Source: Diadophis punctatus similis (lineage: Eukaryota > Chordata > Lepidosauria > Squamata > Dipsadidae). From it: a DNA stretch of 64,000 bases. The translations under genes and the position numbers were made by a program. This document shows, piece by piece, positions 24,086-36,744 of this stretch. Numbering within the stretch: the stretch's first letter is position 1; each line of letters begins with the position of its first letter. The stretch spans positions 169,736,430-169,800,429 of the forward strand of contig JALIGW010000002.1 of the NCBI GenBank assembly GCA_023053685.1, given 5' to 3'. The notes under the pieces are model-generated. The model worked only from the letters and a program-made list of their open reading frames with translations. It was not told the DNA's origin and ran no database searches.

Positions 24086-25260
24086 CATCATTTTAAAGTC
24101 ACTATCAGCTGCTAGAGATTCTCAGAAGTGGAATGCAGAAAATATAAACATGCAACTGCTACTTATGAAAAAGTACAGGAAATAAAAGGCTCAATTACTA
24201 TTAAACAGAGGGAAACACAAGAAACCATGGTGTTCAATTATAATCCAAAGGAGATATAAATTCTAGTATCAGCTTAATAACTCAGCAACTATCAGTTATT
24301 TGTGATGGCTTCCAGTCTTGAGATAAAATAAAGATCTAGCTGTGTGAAATTTTTGGGAAGCTTCAGCCAAGTTTAGGGAACAGCCTAGCAATCCTGATGG
24401 CCAACTTTCCTAATATACCCTATCCAGGCCTCAACTGTGAAATATTTCCTTTTAAATCCCACAAGTTTTCAATTCTACAAATCTTTATTTTCTTTGGGGA
24501 AACGTTTGTACATGTAAATCTCCTCCTTCATGAAAGGTATGTGTGTGATGTTTCTTCCACCGCAATCCCCAGAAATGCTTCTTATAAATCCTGCACACTT
24601 TTTATTTGATGGTTCTAAAGCCAAAACAACCTTTAAGACTGACTCAAGGATTATCTGCTGTTCTGATAATAATCTTCCCATTTCTTTTCCTTAGTTCACA
24701 TATCAGGTACTTCCTTAGTCTCAAAAAACAGAACTGCCTTGTTGTATATGAACCTATGTATCCTCTAACACTGCAGAATCAGAAATAAGGAAATAGTTGT
24801 TTTAATCTAACTCACATAGCATAGCATAAAACATTTGTTCATCTTTACTCCCTTCCTAGCTATATAATCTCTTTCTGGGGCTCTCCTCGGATAGTCTACA
24901 TGTAGGTCCAATCAAATGTTTATTTTATTATTTTATATCAGAGGCAAAGGACCTTTTGCAGCCCTATTTTGGGAATGGTTTGGAGAGATGTTTTCCATCT
25001 TTGCTGAGGCCAAAATTAAGGGGGGGTTGAGGAAAAGACAGTTAATAAGCAAGGATACTGGTGTGGGAAGTGTACCCCAGGGGGACAGTGCCAGAGACCT
25101 CATAGCACCAGAAGCCTCAGAAAACAGTGTCAAGAGACTCAAGCCAGCCCTTCTCCCTTTAAGAAAACCATAGCACCAGCTGAAAGAAAAACACAAAGCA
25201 GCCCTGTTAACAGAGCTGACAATAGAAATACTTAAGTAGAGCCATTAAGATAAGGGGAAT
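24086..25260. other. Unannotated stretch
   Basis: Nothing recognised. About 24950-25220 is less AT-rich and open in two frames, without a family motif. Confidence 0.45.
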
Positions 25261-25345
25261 CAGGTTTATTTATTTATTTATTTAAATGGATTTCTATGCC
25301 GCCCAACTCCCAGGGGACTCTGGGCAGCATATAAGGTTAAAAATA
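25261..25345 (-). mobile_element. L2-type LINE 3' tail
   Basis: TTTATTTATTTATTTATTTA then TTTCTATGCCGCCCAACTCC and GGGGACTCTGGGCAGCATAT is the reverse complement of the same L2-type tail as at 21085. Confidence 0.65.
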
Positions 25346-27000
25346 AACTCTCCAAGGTAAACCAAAACTCCCTTTTTACTGCCTGACAAGATTAACCACC
25401 AGGATAGGAAAGACAAAGGTTCTGGGACAGGATTAACCCATTAAGGCAGGAAGACAGGATCCAGGGCAATCACTAACTAGAGGCACACAAATAAACTCAT
25501 CAAGCTGCAGGAGCTTCAAAGGGGAATTAAACATAAAAGGCTCAGTCACACTTCCAAGTTTGCTTGCAACCCAGGAACGCTTGAGCTGTGTCACTACTCT
25601 TCTTGCCTTCCTGAATTAAAGGATCCCTTTTTCTGGCAGCTGCTTCCATGTCTATTTCTTCTCAGCATCGGTGACTGCTTCCCAGCTGGGAACAAACCAG
25701 GGAAATTTCTTCCAACACTGGATATGTCTCTGCATGTCTACTCAGAAGTAGGAAAATGTTGAAAAGGTTTTAGTCTGCGTACCTATTCATATTTAGTTTT
25801 ACAAAATCCAGTGTGCTCAATTCAAGGTTTACTATAATTTCAAACAATTAACCCAGCTCAAAATTCATGTTCAATAGGCAAAGTACGTAGTACAAGTCTG
25901 ATGCTCTTCATGCAGGGAAGGAGTACTGTAAATTTCCCTGAGAACTTCAGCTATTAGGCAGTTTAAAAATCCAAAGAAATGTTTTAGTTTAGAAAAAACA
26001 TGGATTTAGATATTTAAACTTGCTCTTCCTTTATCTACACATGGGGTTGCTAGCTTGAGCAAAAAAAGGGGAGCAAGTGACCATAGATGACTGGGTCCAC
26101 ATTACTCTTTGCAAATCTCTACAGTTGTACTCTCCAAGACTCTGGATAGGATACCCAGGTGGGAATGCAAAACCAGATAACTCCAAATAAACTCGTTTGT
26201 ATTTGAAGCTTCTTCCATACCAAATGAGCATCCCTACAAATGTAGCCTCTTTAAAGAACATTCAGCAAAAAAACAAAAATATTCCACAAATAATAGAATA
26301 GTTGGTGGAGGAGGTAATACCAAGCCATCTACTGTGTGCAGTATGATCCTATGTTTGTCTAAGTTCAGTTGGATTTATTATGAAGTTAGAGGTTGTTGGA
26401 ATCACACCTGCCTTAAACAGAAGTAAACAACACAAACTGAGTTAGACAGGCACTCACAACAAACTTATAACAACTTTTGAAAAAGATTAACAGTCTCTTC
26501 CTCCCCCCACCCCATGTCTTCTTTTCTGACCATTTACTTAAACACAAAATATTGTCAGGAAAAACACATTCATACATAATTTATTGCATGCAGATAGTTA
26601 AGCTCTCAAACTGCATGCAGATTGCTACACTCACTCGGAATGTCTTCACCATGCTCAAATAAGCATGTCTGGGGCAGGATGGGGGAAACAAACAAACAAA
26701 AATCTGGGAAGAAAGGCGTGAAGCAATTCAAGGCAAGCTTATTGATTTCAGCTTTTTGTTGTCTGGATTTTCGCCCCTAGATTGAGGAACCACATTTTGA
26801 AAACATGGTCAGAGTTCCCCAGAGCACGAATGCCAATTATGTCCACAAGAACTACCTGGCACTAAATTTGAGAAATGCAATTCAAGAGCTCCTTTAAACC
26901 ATAGGAAAAGAGGAAGGAACCAGTAGCTGAAACTGCAGTTGGCATAAGTCAGAACTGCACCCTCATGTTGATAGAAAGAGATCAATTGCTTTAGGTTTCT
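25346..27000. other. Unannotated stretch
   Basis: No gene or repeat is recognised. A near-repeat of CTCAAACTGCATGCAGAT-like words lies at 26587-26627. Confidence 0.45.
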
Positions 27001-27265
27001 TCTGGTTAATATTCAATGAAGTTGCAAGTTGCCATGCCATGTTGACTCTCTGGATAGCTTCTACAGACCAGATAGCCTGACATTGGTGTTTTGGTTTGCT
27101 TGATATTCTCTCTTTTGAAAATGGAGACAATATTTACTTTCTTCCTATCGTCAAGCAGGATTTCTCAAAGATATTATACAAGTGTTTAACCAGATCATTT
27201 GCTAGTTCTTTTGGCACCCTGGATGCAATTCATCCAGTCCTGAAAATTTAACTGATTTGATCCTA
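27001..27265 (-). mobile_element. CR1 LINE, inverted 5' part (RT region)
   Basis: On the minus strand this reads a degenerate CR1 ORF2 segment: an SGLDELHP start, then a SLRNPA part and an IVSIFKRE-like piece. These match the conserved CR1 region before the reverse transcriptase core. It abuts a plus-strand CR1 3' end at 27270, the signature of a 5'-inverted (twin-primed) insertion. Many stops and frameshifts are present. Confidence 0.65.
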
Positions 27266-27269
27266 AGGG

Positions 27270-27592
27270 GCTGCCACAAAAAAGAAGGGGGGTCAACCTA
27301 TTCTCCAAAGCACCTGAAGGCAGGACAAGAAGCAATGGATGGAAAATAATCAAGGAGAGAAGCAACCCAGAAATAAGGAGAAATTTTCTGATAGTCAGAA
27401 CAATTAATCAGTGGAACGGCTTGCCTTCAGAAGTTGTGGATGCTCCAACACTAGAGGTTTTTAAGAAGAGACTGGACAACCATTTGTCTGAAATGATATA
27501 GGGTTTTCTGCCTGAGCAAGGGGTTGGACTAGACAACCTCCAAGGTTCGTCCACCTTTGTTATTCTGTTATTCTGAAGTGAGTCATTTTGCC
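27270..27592 (+). mobile_element. CR1 LINE 3' end
   Basis: Frames read TINQWNGLPSEVVDAPTLEV-like and KKRLDNHLSEMI, the CR1 ORF2 C-terminus. Downstream are GGGTTGGACTAGACAACCTC and a TTATTCTG tail. It is old and not coding. Confidence 0.82.
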
Positions 27593-29891
27593 TGCATTGT
27601 TTCTATCCATCTCAGGCTTCACATTTGCCTTTATCATTTCCTGGCGGTACACACATTTTCTGCCTTTTTTTCTTTCTTTTTTGAACACTGAATCAAAACA
27701 GCAGTTGGACAGATCTTCCTTTTCTTTGCTCTGTTAGAATTGTGTTTTCTTTATGGAGCAGCAGGCATAATGATTTTTCCTTTTTCCCTTTAACTTTGCA
27801 CGTATTTAAGTAAGCCTTTTTTCATTATTATTAGTAACCTTTGCTAGCCTCATTTTGAACTTACACTTTCTTGATACCAGCTCTCCAACTAATTTGCATT
27901 TAGAAGATGGCTTGAGTGGGATGGTAATAATACACAGCAAAATGTGTTGCTTCTGTTGCTGTTTTCATACAGATGTTCTCTGTGCATTGCCAAGTTCATT
28001 CACTTGGCTTTCAAAGAAGGAAAGGATATTTTTAATACATAGCTCCATATAAATTATAAAGTTATATGGTAAGATCCTTTTTTTAAAAGCTACTATGGTA
28101 TTAAATTTCTTTCTTGTTGCTAAGGAAAAAATAACCCTCCCAAATAATTTCTGCTGTGGTCCCACCTCAGCCTACAGGACGAATTTGGGGAAATAAGCTA
28201 TAAATGACAAAATGATAAACATAATCACTGAGGTGATAGTGGTAAAGCAAAATGAATTTCAGGACTTTCCAGATCTATTGCAATTTAGTTTATATAGCTT
28301 AATTTCATAAGCAACTAGCCTGAGGTTGTTTTAAATGTATTCCTTTTTTTAACTGTCTGCAGCCTATGGAAAAACTAACAGAGGGAGACTAAAATAAGAG
28401 AGAATAACTACAGGTACCATTTAATTTTTAGCAGTTTTTTCTCTTCAACATATATTCAGCATAAAAACATTACTGATGCTATTGATTTTACCAGTAATTC
28501 AAGAAAGCTTGCAATGGGAAAAATATATGTAACAGAAATATATGTAATAGAAGAGACTCCTTGCTTTAAGATCCACAGTCATAATCAGCACAATTTTACT
28601 GTAGCATTTCCTACTTCGTGGCAAACTCTTTAGGAGAACAAGATGGGTTTTAGGATAATTTAAATATTTCATAGGATAACTTTTTCACATGCTCCTGTTG
28701 GATGGTAAGGTCTGAAAAATGTATTCCCAAAGATTTGGAAGGCCCCAGGTCGCAGGTGGCTATTGCAGAAATCAGGGAATGAGCCAAGTGTGCAGGTATA
28801 TTGATAGCCAGGGAGAGTTACCACTGCTGCTCTCTTTGGTCTTTTCTCACCTGCCTTTTACTGAAGCTGCTACTGTTAATTTTAAAAAAAGTCTATGAAT
28901 CATGTCCAACCCTGTGAGGTAGATTAGACTGAGAGCTAGCAACTATACCGTTCTGCCTCTTTTCCATTAAGAGAATTGTTTCTGTCTCTGCAGAAGTATT
29001 TAAAGAAAATAAAATCAAATAGTCTTTTATCAAACATTTGATCTTCAGAATATAAATATTACACAAAAATACTTCATGTAATGGATTTGATTTAAAACTG
29101 TATTGCAGAGTTCTGCCACAATTTATTAAATGGATTTCTCATACTTGAGTTAAGGTTTTCATATAGTATTATTTTGCAAACTATTACATTGATCGCAACT
29201 GAGCATATTAATTTCCTCGGCTATTTAATGAAAAATCTTTCACATAAATCTCTCTTTATTCATTTACTTGTTCGCTTAAGAGGCTATCAGAAAGACTGGA
29301 GGGTATTATATAAAGAAATGTTGCAAAGTGAAATGTTTTCAAGTATAAGTAATTAAATGTATGTTTACAAAACAAGGAAGAGAAAATTTGGTTACAAGAG
29401 CTATTAATCCTCCAATCCTTGAGACAGCAGATGTTTTTCGCTCTTTAAAATATAATAATTCAAAGGCAAATCTCTCATTATTGCCAGATAAAATATCTTC
29501 TTTGAAGGTTTAAAATTACAAATGTTGTGTTTGTCTGTTCATGTTCATGATGACTGATAATCTCATTTTCTACAGACCATTTTTTTTCTGAGGAGTGAGT
29601 GGGGAGGGGTTTGGGTTTTCTATACTAACACAATTTGTAGCTGTTGCCTCTAGGTTGAAACATGACAGAAACAATATATTGCGTAAGTTGCTATACAACA
29701 AATACTTTGTATTGAAGAAGCTTCAAAAAGGAATTTTTGTTGGATCTCATGAAACTCTGAACCTAAAAACAGTATTTCTTGCACCTTTTTTTCCAGCTAT
29801 AATTTTTGGGAATGAAGAAAAAGGCAAAGCAACAAAATGGCTAGATTCAGTTATAGTGGCAATGAGTGCATCATTGGAAAAGGATGAGATG
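27593..29891. other. Unannotated AT-rich stretch
   Basis: About 2.3 kb. Near 28908-28950, CCTGTGAGGTAGATTAGACT resembles SINE/LINE-derived sequence but is too short to assign. Confidence 0.45.
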
Positions 29892-29899
29892 AACATATT

Positions 29900-30182
29900 C
29901 AGAGGTGGGTTCCTGCCGGTTCGGACCAGTTCTATAGAACCGGTAGCGGGAATTTTCCCCCGCTCGCCGAACTGGCAGCGATGGCCGGTTGGCCACGCCC
30001 CTGAACTAACTCTCTCAGTGGCGCCATAGGCGGCGCCATCTTGTTTTTCACTTCTGCGCACGTGCAGAAGCTGGTTTTTGCTTCTGCGCATGTGCAGAAG
30101 CAGGGTTTTTAGCACTGCGCACATGCCCACACAGTGTGTGAGGAAGCGAACCGGCAGCGACGTAAGTCAGAACCCACCCCTG
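29900..30182. mobile_element. hAT-type MITE, GGTGGGTT family, 283 bp
   Basis: Ends are CAGAGGTGGGTTCCTGCC and GAACCCACCCCTG. The target duplication is AACATATT versus AACAGATT (7 of 8). The GAACCGG motif recurs inside the ends, and two direct GCTTCTGCGCAnGTGCAGAA repeats lie inside. Confidence 0.9.
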
Positions 30183-30190
30183 AACAGATT

Positions 30191-30745
30191 GTCATGGACA
30201 AAATCTAGCTATGTGTTGCTACGAGTTGACACCCACTTGATGGCACATAAGCAATCAGACAGCCAATCAATTGTTCTTTGATTCCATCTTTTTTGCGTGT
30301 GTTAATAACTTCCTTCACACGGTTTTAGCACTAAACACCTTAATCGCAAAATGTGTACTAAAGATGGTTACAAACATGAATCCAGAGAAGCATTGTTCTA
30401 TTTCATGCTTATTATTTCTTAAATTGAAACCTAATGCTCCCTCAGAAATTTAAAGTGATGTTCATGATCGTCCGTCTTCCCATTTTCCCCAACCTGTGGC
30501 ATAGGTTGGGCTAATTTGAGACTGGTCCCAAATTACCCAAATAAGCATTTATTGCTAAGAGTAAACTAGAACTGGGTCTCTGATGCTAATTCAACCTCTA
30601 ACCACAACATCTCCCTGGCTCTATGTACTGCTAAATACTACCTACTCAAGGATAGCCCGATTAATTTCATCTTGGTGTAGAGTCCTTCAAGTATCAGATT
30701 GAAACCAAGTAATTATGAGATAAGACAAATTTAAGCATCTAGAGT
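30191..30745. other. Unannotated stretch
   Basis: No gene or repeat recognised. Confidence 0.45.
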
Positions 30746-30748
30746 ATA

Positions 30749-30910
30749 AGTAGTCCTTGGTTAACAACCATTCATTCAGCAACTGTTCACAGTTACAGTG
30801 ACATTGAACTAATGGTATTATGTCCAGTCCTCAAAGTTATAACTAGTATAGTGCCAATATGTCATGTGATCAAAATTCAGGGGCTTGGCAATCCATCTGC
30901 ACTTACAACC
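30749..30910 (+). mobile_element. Mariner-type MITE fragment (GGTAGTCC family)
   Basis: GTAGTCCTTGGTTAACAACC at the start and CATGTGATCAAAATTCAGG, then GGCTTGGCAA match the 5' half of the 62198-63170 element. The 3' half is missing. Confidence 0.65.
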
Positions 30911-31273
30911 ACAGGGGCACCTCAACTGCCCCATCTGCCTTTCTCCTCCCTCATCTCTGCCTTTTGGCCATCCTGCATGTGAATTCCTTTGCTGCCTTGT
31001 GCTCTGCTGGCCTAGCCATTTCTTGCTCATACTGTTGACAAATTGCTCATGGCCTGGCCCTTTGCAAGCAGCTACTGGACATGCAAGGCTCTCTTCCCAT
31101 GGTCACATGTGGAGTTTTCACTCAAGACTTCAGAAAGAAGATCTCATCTGGCCAACAGTTGCCTCACAGAGGGCCAGACTGGGATGCCGCATCAAGCAAA
31201 GGGAGCAAGAAGACAGTGAATCAGTTACAGTGAGGGATTGCAGGGTGAGTGCAGGCAATTATGGTTCCATACC

Positions 31274-31365
31274 GTGCTGTGCTGTGCTGTGCTGTGCTGT
31301 GCTGTGCTGTGCTGTGCTGTGCTGTGCTGTGCTGTGCTGTGCTGTGCTGTGCTGTGCTGTGCTGT
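31274..31365. repeat. (GTGCT)n pentanucleotide microsatellite
   Basis: About 18 nearly perfect copies of GTGCT. The plus-strand frames with repeated CAVLC and the minus-strand frames with repeated STAQH are translations of this array. Confidence 0.95.
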
Positions 31366-32346
31366 ATCAACTGTGGCTTTAAATTGCACAGCTGGGGTGG
31401 CTGGGGTTTTGTATTGTTGGCTGGGTTGGGGCGGCTGGGGCTTTGCATTGCAGAGTTGGACTAGGCAGCTGCAGTTTCATACTGTGAAGTACTGCTATGA
31501 AAGAGAGCAAGCAGAGGGCCTGAAGATAGGCTTTATTCATGCTGGAGTCAATTCCACCCCTTGCTGAAGTCCCATAGGCTGGTTGTCCAGGAGTTCTTCC
31601 AATATGAGCTGCATGCTGGAAGTGCTCCTGGAAAACTTGTCTGAGAGCTTCAGCATATTGGAAAGATGCAGCAAGCCATGGGAGGCTTCACAGGAGGTAA
31701 GAGGCAGTGAGCTACAGCCAGCTCATGGAGCCCCAGCAGACAGATGAGGAGTGCATGTGGGAATGTGTGATGGGCTGAGGCTGCTGAAGAGGAAAGGCCC
31801 ATGTAATGGCATGTGCCATTGTAATGGGAAATGAGGGGAAGAAATGCTGCTTAGGGAACAATCAGACAAGAGGAGAAAGAGCCTGAAAAATGGGCAGAGA
31901 AAAAAACTTAGAAAACCCTAACTTATTGGGGAATAAAAAGTGATGGCAGGAGATTTGTACTTTCAGACTTGCATGATTATACCAACCTCTTAAGTAGACA
32001 GGACAGGCTAATTCTACTTTATTTTAATACAACATTAACAGCATCTTGCAAGTCTAACCTTGCTTCAAGGATTGTCTTTTGTTCTTTAAAGGTCTCACCT
32101 CTCTCTTTTTCACAATCTTAGCAACTTCAACCAACCATGACTTTATTGATACTCCCCTCCTTCTTCATACATTCTTTCATCCATTTGTTTTAGAATTTGA
32201 TCTTCATTCACACCATCTGTATGTGACACTCTGTGAATTACACCCATATATATTTGAATGCATGAATGAAATGTCCTAACCAACTCAACATATTTCTTTT
32301 GTACCAGTCGCTCAACTTTTTTTATTGAGTCCACAATCATTCAGTA
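31366..32346. other. Unannotated stretch
   Basis: Moderate GC up to about 31860, then AT-rich. GGCTGGGGT-type words repeat at 31390-31442. No gene or known repeat is recognised. Confidence 0.45.
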
Positions 32347-32546
32347 GATTTTGCAACATAAAAATGTGGCTTTTGCAGACCCACATAGATCTTTTACTAA
32401 AGTTGATATTTGACTTTATTTTTCTCTTTGCTATTTTTCAGTGAGGGAATGGAAGCAGTGTCAAGATTTATGTCTTGGAGCCTGATTGGTTTCCATATAA
32501 AATATTATCATGGAATGGTGGTTTGAGAAGTCGCAACTGAATTTGA
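32347..32546. repeat. Local duplication, copy A (no MITE)
   Basis: AGATTTTGCAACATAAAAAT through AACTGAATTTGA is collinear with 33813-34305 once the MITE there is removed. It shares GTGTCAAGATTTATGTCTTG and GAGCCTGATTGGT. Sequence outside the boundaries is unrelated. It may be an unnamed interspersed repeat or a segmental copy. Confidence 0.85.
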
Positions 32547-33812
32547 CCCTATCTCTTGATCCTATCTCTCCTTGTTTTGAGATTCCATTTCTACTAAGTT
32601 CAGCTCACTTTTATGTTTCTCCTGACATCACACCCATATAGCAAAGTGGGCAAATACATGCTCCCAGCTATTTTGACTTCTTTTGACAAATGTTTATTTC
32701 TTGCACAAGAGAACATACTGCCCGCTACTTCCCATAACATTTGCAAATCTTAAGAAAAACCCTCCATCCATTTTCCTATCTTTAGTAAACATTCTATAAA
32801 GGTACATACATTCGTGAATTTCTTCTACTTTTTGGGCCATTGTGTATAATTTGTAATCATTCCTTTTCCCTGTAAGCACAACTAGCTTACTCAAAGAAAA
32901 TACTATGCCATGTTTCAATGCTATGCACAATTCATACTTGCTACAGTAATGTCAACTCTGTTATCTCTTGGGCTCTTTCCAGAAAGTTCATATAATATTT
33001 ATTTGAAGCCACTATGCCCACAGAAGTGCTGATAGATTTCCTTCCTATTCCAACTTCATCCCATAATGGGGGATGGCTATACCATTAGTTTTGCTTACAT
33101 GATTTTTCCTCAAATTTATTGAATAGAAATTTTTTAAAAGTCCACAAGATGTAATGAATTACATTTTTAAGTAGAGGAATCTCCATAAAATTATGTATTC
33201 TGATTGCACAAATCATATAAAAATCCATTCAGTACTAGAAGAAGTGAATTTTACTGAGTTAGATTGCATGTACTAGTTATTTGGCAAATTCCTAATTTGG
33301 ACCAAAAGCTAATGCTCTCATCCAAGGGGAAAGCTTCCCCCCCCCCTATAGATTGATTATCCAGAATTACTCTCTGCCAAACTGTGTCATTTAAAATGCA
33401 TCAAGATCCAAAAATTGCAGCTTTACTCTGTATTATTTAATGCCTACTTGCATGTGGCAGTTAGAATTAAGCCTGCCATCAAAAGTCACAATGTGAACAT
33501 CAGCAGGAAAATAATTTTCTTTCTTCTAGGAAATCGAGGTGCATCTTGAAATCTGCACGCTTTTACAATTTTCAGATGCAATTTTCCTAACAATAAACCT
33601 ACATCCTTCTGAAGCCTGTGACCATAGTAGTGTGGCATCAAATTATCAGATCTTTCCAAGGGAGCTCTTCCAAGCACCTGCAGATTTGTGATATTAGAAA
33701 AACTTCATGTAAAATACTTCACTCCCTGTGAATTGCATGGCCAATGCAAAAACAACAGCAATCATATTGTGAATTTCAAAAGAAAAAGCATTTTAAAAAA
33801 TAGTTACAGAAA
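32547..33812. other. Unannotated AT-rich stretch
   Basis: No gene or repeat is recognised; a C10 run lies near 33338. Confidence 0.5.
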
Positions 33813-34305
33813 AGATTTTGCATCATAAAAGTATGGTTTTTTTGCAGACCCCATGGATCAGAGGTGTCAATCTCAAGGTCCGCGGACTGGATCCGGACCA
33901 CAGGGTGCTTAGATCTGGCCCATGGGGCTGCCCTGGAAACAGTGAAGGACCGGCCCGTGGTGTTTCTGCATGTGGCCCTCCCAAGATCCATTTTGGATAG
34001 CAGAGGGTTGGAGGCCATCGCAGCCAGAAACGGAGCCACAGGCACCCCCAACACAAGTGACATCGAGATGGCCATGCCCCTCCTGGCCATCCCTCCCCGA
34101 GGTCAAACACAATCCTGATGCAGCCCTCAATGAAATTGAGTTTGACACCCCTGCCATAGATCTTTTAATAAAAATGCAATTTGACTTTGCTATTTTTCAG
34201 TATGGGAATGGAAGTAGTGTCAAGATTTATGTCTTGGAGCCTGATTGGTATCCATATAAAATATAATCATGGAATGGTTTTTTGAGAAGGCATAACTGAA
34301 TTTGA
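33813..34305. repeat. Local duplication, copy B (carries a MITE)
   Basis: Collinear with 32347-32546 but split by the hAT MITE at 33859-34153. About 190 bp of shared sequence remains, with frequent substitutions against copy A. Confidence 0.85.
33859..34153. mobile_element. hAT-type MITE, GTGTCAAAC family, 295 bp
   Basis: Ends are CAGAGGTGTCAATCTCAAGG and GAGTTTGACACCCCTG. The target duplication is CCATGGAT (33851-33858) versus CCATAGAT (34154-34161). The paralogous site in copy A holds a single ACATAGAT, confirming the insertion boundaries. Confidence 0.93.
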
Positions 34306-34784
34306 ATAAATATTCTATAACATTCGAAATCATCCCACAGAATTGAACTAATAAAACCCAGTTATGACTGGAAGATTAAAGGACATCTTGAAATGGAGAT
34401 TCAGCTACACGGTTCAGAGTTTTTAAGTGTTTCTTTTAAACTTTGCAGTGTAAATTTAGAGAGCGGAGTACAAAAATAAACCATGCTATTACAATATGAT
34501 AGTCGATCCAGAAAATCTTTAGGAAATAGCATGAAATGGCAGGATAACACTGTTCACTTAGTTTTGGCAATCATGGGGAAAAGTAATGGAAGATGCCATA
34601 AATTCTGTGATCTTATCACTAGTTTAACTTAAAGAGTTGTCTTTCCATGAGACACATTGAAAGAAACTATTAGGTAAAACATCACCATGAATCACAGAGA
34701 AAGTCAGTGGAGGCTAATACAAACCTAGAGCATACTATAGCTATCCTGTTTAAACAGCAGCCTTTTATAAAAACTGGATTTTAA
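34306..34784. other. Unannotated AT-rich stretch
   Basis: No gene or repeat recognised. Confidence 0.45.
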
Positions 34785-36220
34785 TTAATTAAATTAAATT
34801 AAATTAAAAGTTCTTATAGGCCGCCCAATCCCGTAGGACTCAGGGCGGCGTACAACAAGGATAAGAACAGTAAAATAAAACATAACAATTTAAAACATGA
34901 CATCATTTTAAAAATCACTCATTCATGGAGAAATCTGATCTTCTTCTTCAACCCGCCTGCCGGAAGAGCCATGTTTTTACGGCTTTGCGGAAGGCCAATA
35001 GAGTGGGGATGGTCCGGATCTCTGGTGGGAGTTGGTTCCAGAGAGATGGGGCTCCCACAGAGAAGGCTCTCCCCCATGGACCCGCCAACCAACATTGTTT
35101 GGCTGAAGGGACCTGGAGGAGGCCCATTCTGTGGGACCTAACTGGTTGTAGGGAGGTATGTGGTAGGATGCGGTCCCGGAGGTAACCTGGTCCTTTGCCA
35201 TGTAGGGCTTTAAAGGTCAAAACCAACACCTTAAATTGCGACCGGAGACTAATAGGCAGCCAATGCAGCTGGCAGAGAATAGGTGTTACGTGGGTGTATC
35301 TCGGCACACCCACCACAGCTCACGCAGCTGCATTCTGTACCAATTGCAGTCTCTGGATGCTCTTTGAGGGTAGCCCCATGTAGAGTGCTTTACAGTAGTC
35401 TAGCCGTGAGGTGACAAGGGCATGAGTGACTGTGAGCAAAGCCTCCCTCTCCAAGTAGGATCGCAATTGGTGCACAAGACGGACCTGTGCAAAGGTCCCC
35501 CTAGCCACAGCTGAACGATGTTGCTCCAATTTTAGCTGTGGGTGTAGGAGAACACCCAAATTGCAAATCCGTTCTGAGGGAGTCAATTTTTCTCCCCCGA
35601 GAACCAAGGAGGGGAAGTCGACATAATCCCTGGGGGGGCAATATCCACAGCCATTCAGTCTTGTCAGGGTTGAGTTTGAGCCTATTCATTCCCATCCAGA
35701 CCCTAACATCGTCCAGGCAGCGGCACATTACATCAACTGCTTCCCTGAACTGACACGGGGTGGAGATGTACAACTGGGTATCATCAGCATACTGCTGATA
35801 CCTCACCCCGTGTCGTCAGATGATCTCACCCAGTGGTTTCATGTAAATGTTAAACAGGATGGGTGAGAGGACCGAGCCCTGAGGCACCCCGCAGATCAGG
35901 GGCCTAGGGGCCGACCTCTGCCCTCCTGTCAACACCGACTGCGTCCTATCGGAGAGGTAGGAGGAGAACCACCGTAAAACGGTGCCTCCCACTCCCACCT
36001 CACCGAGTCAGCACAGAAGAATACCATGGTCAATGGTATTGAAAGCTGCTGAGAGGTCAAGTAAGACCAGGATGGAGGAATGACCTCCATCCCGGGATCG
36101 CAAGAGATCATCCATTAGGGTGACCAAAGCAGTCTCCGTACTGTAGCCGCGATTGAAACCCGATTGAAAGGGATCCAGATGCCAGATCCAGATGCCTGGA
36201 TCCAGAAAGGGATCCAGAAT
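34785..36220 (-). mobile_element. L2-type LINE, 5'-truncated ORF2 copy
   Basis: Read on the minus strand from 36220 downward, this is the C-terminal half of a non-LTR reverse transcriptase in several frames. [15 protein letters not shown] piece lies near 36040 (frame broken). Then comes CGVPQGSVLSPILFNIYMKP (about 35910-35850) and a YADDTQLYIS catalytic motif (about 35795-35765). LKLNPDKTE, SRLDYCKALYMGLP, LCQLHWLPISL and FKVLVLTFKALHG follow. The 3' part ends GCCGCCCTGAGTCC-like with an AATTTAATTTAATT tail near 34790-34810. The motif order fits the L2/CR1 group; L2 is my best call. At least three frame changes make it inactive. A small GGATCCAGATGCC duplication marks the truncated 5' edge (36170-36215). 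Confidence 0.85.
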
Positions 36221-36744
36221 GCCTCTCTTATGTATCAGCTCCTGATCTTGTCATCTTAATCTATTTAACAAATAAGGCTACATACTGAAAATAGGCTGGA
36301 AATACTATTCCTCATTTCTGATTTTGCTTTATGACTTAAAACTTGTCCTTCCTTTATCAGTAATCCATGTTCTGTCTCATCATATATGTTACATTATTTA
36401 GTTCCTAAATTAATAATTAGTTCATGCAATTAGTAGGATTTGGGATTGATAGGACTTAACCTTGCAAATAACAAATAAACCCTGGGCATCTTTGGGGACA
36501 GCAAGAATTGGGAAATGATAGAATGCATGACATGACATTATGATGCAAATATTATGACTTATATTCTTCTATTCATAAGGGCATAAGGTAAAAGTAGGAT
36601 TTTTGGGATTTCCCCAAATGTCACACTTGTCATATTTGCGTCATTTTGTTTGCTTTTAATGCAGAAGCTACAAAACCAAACTTTCCATTTAATAAATAAT
36701 ATTGTGAATTAAATATCCAATATTTAATTGGATATTTACAACCA
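36221..36744. other. Unannotated AT-rich stretch
   Basis: No gene is seen; a short (AACC)n run lies near 36739-36757. Confidence 0.45.

Noticed and set aside
30885..31567. 165-codon frame with a repeated CAVLC segment
   Set aside because: It is built on the GTGCT microsatellite plus a mariner-MITE fragment; no domain is recognisable.
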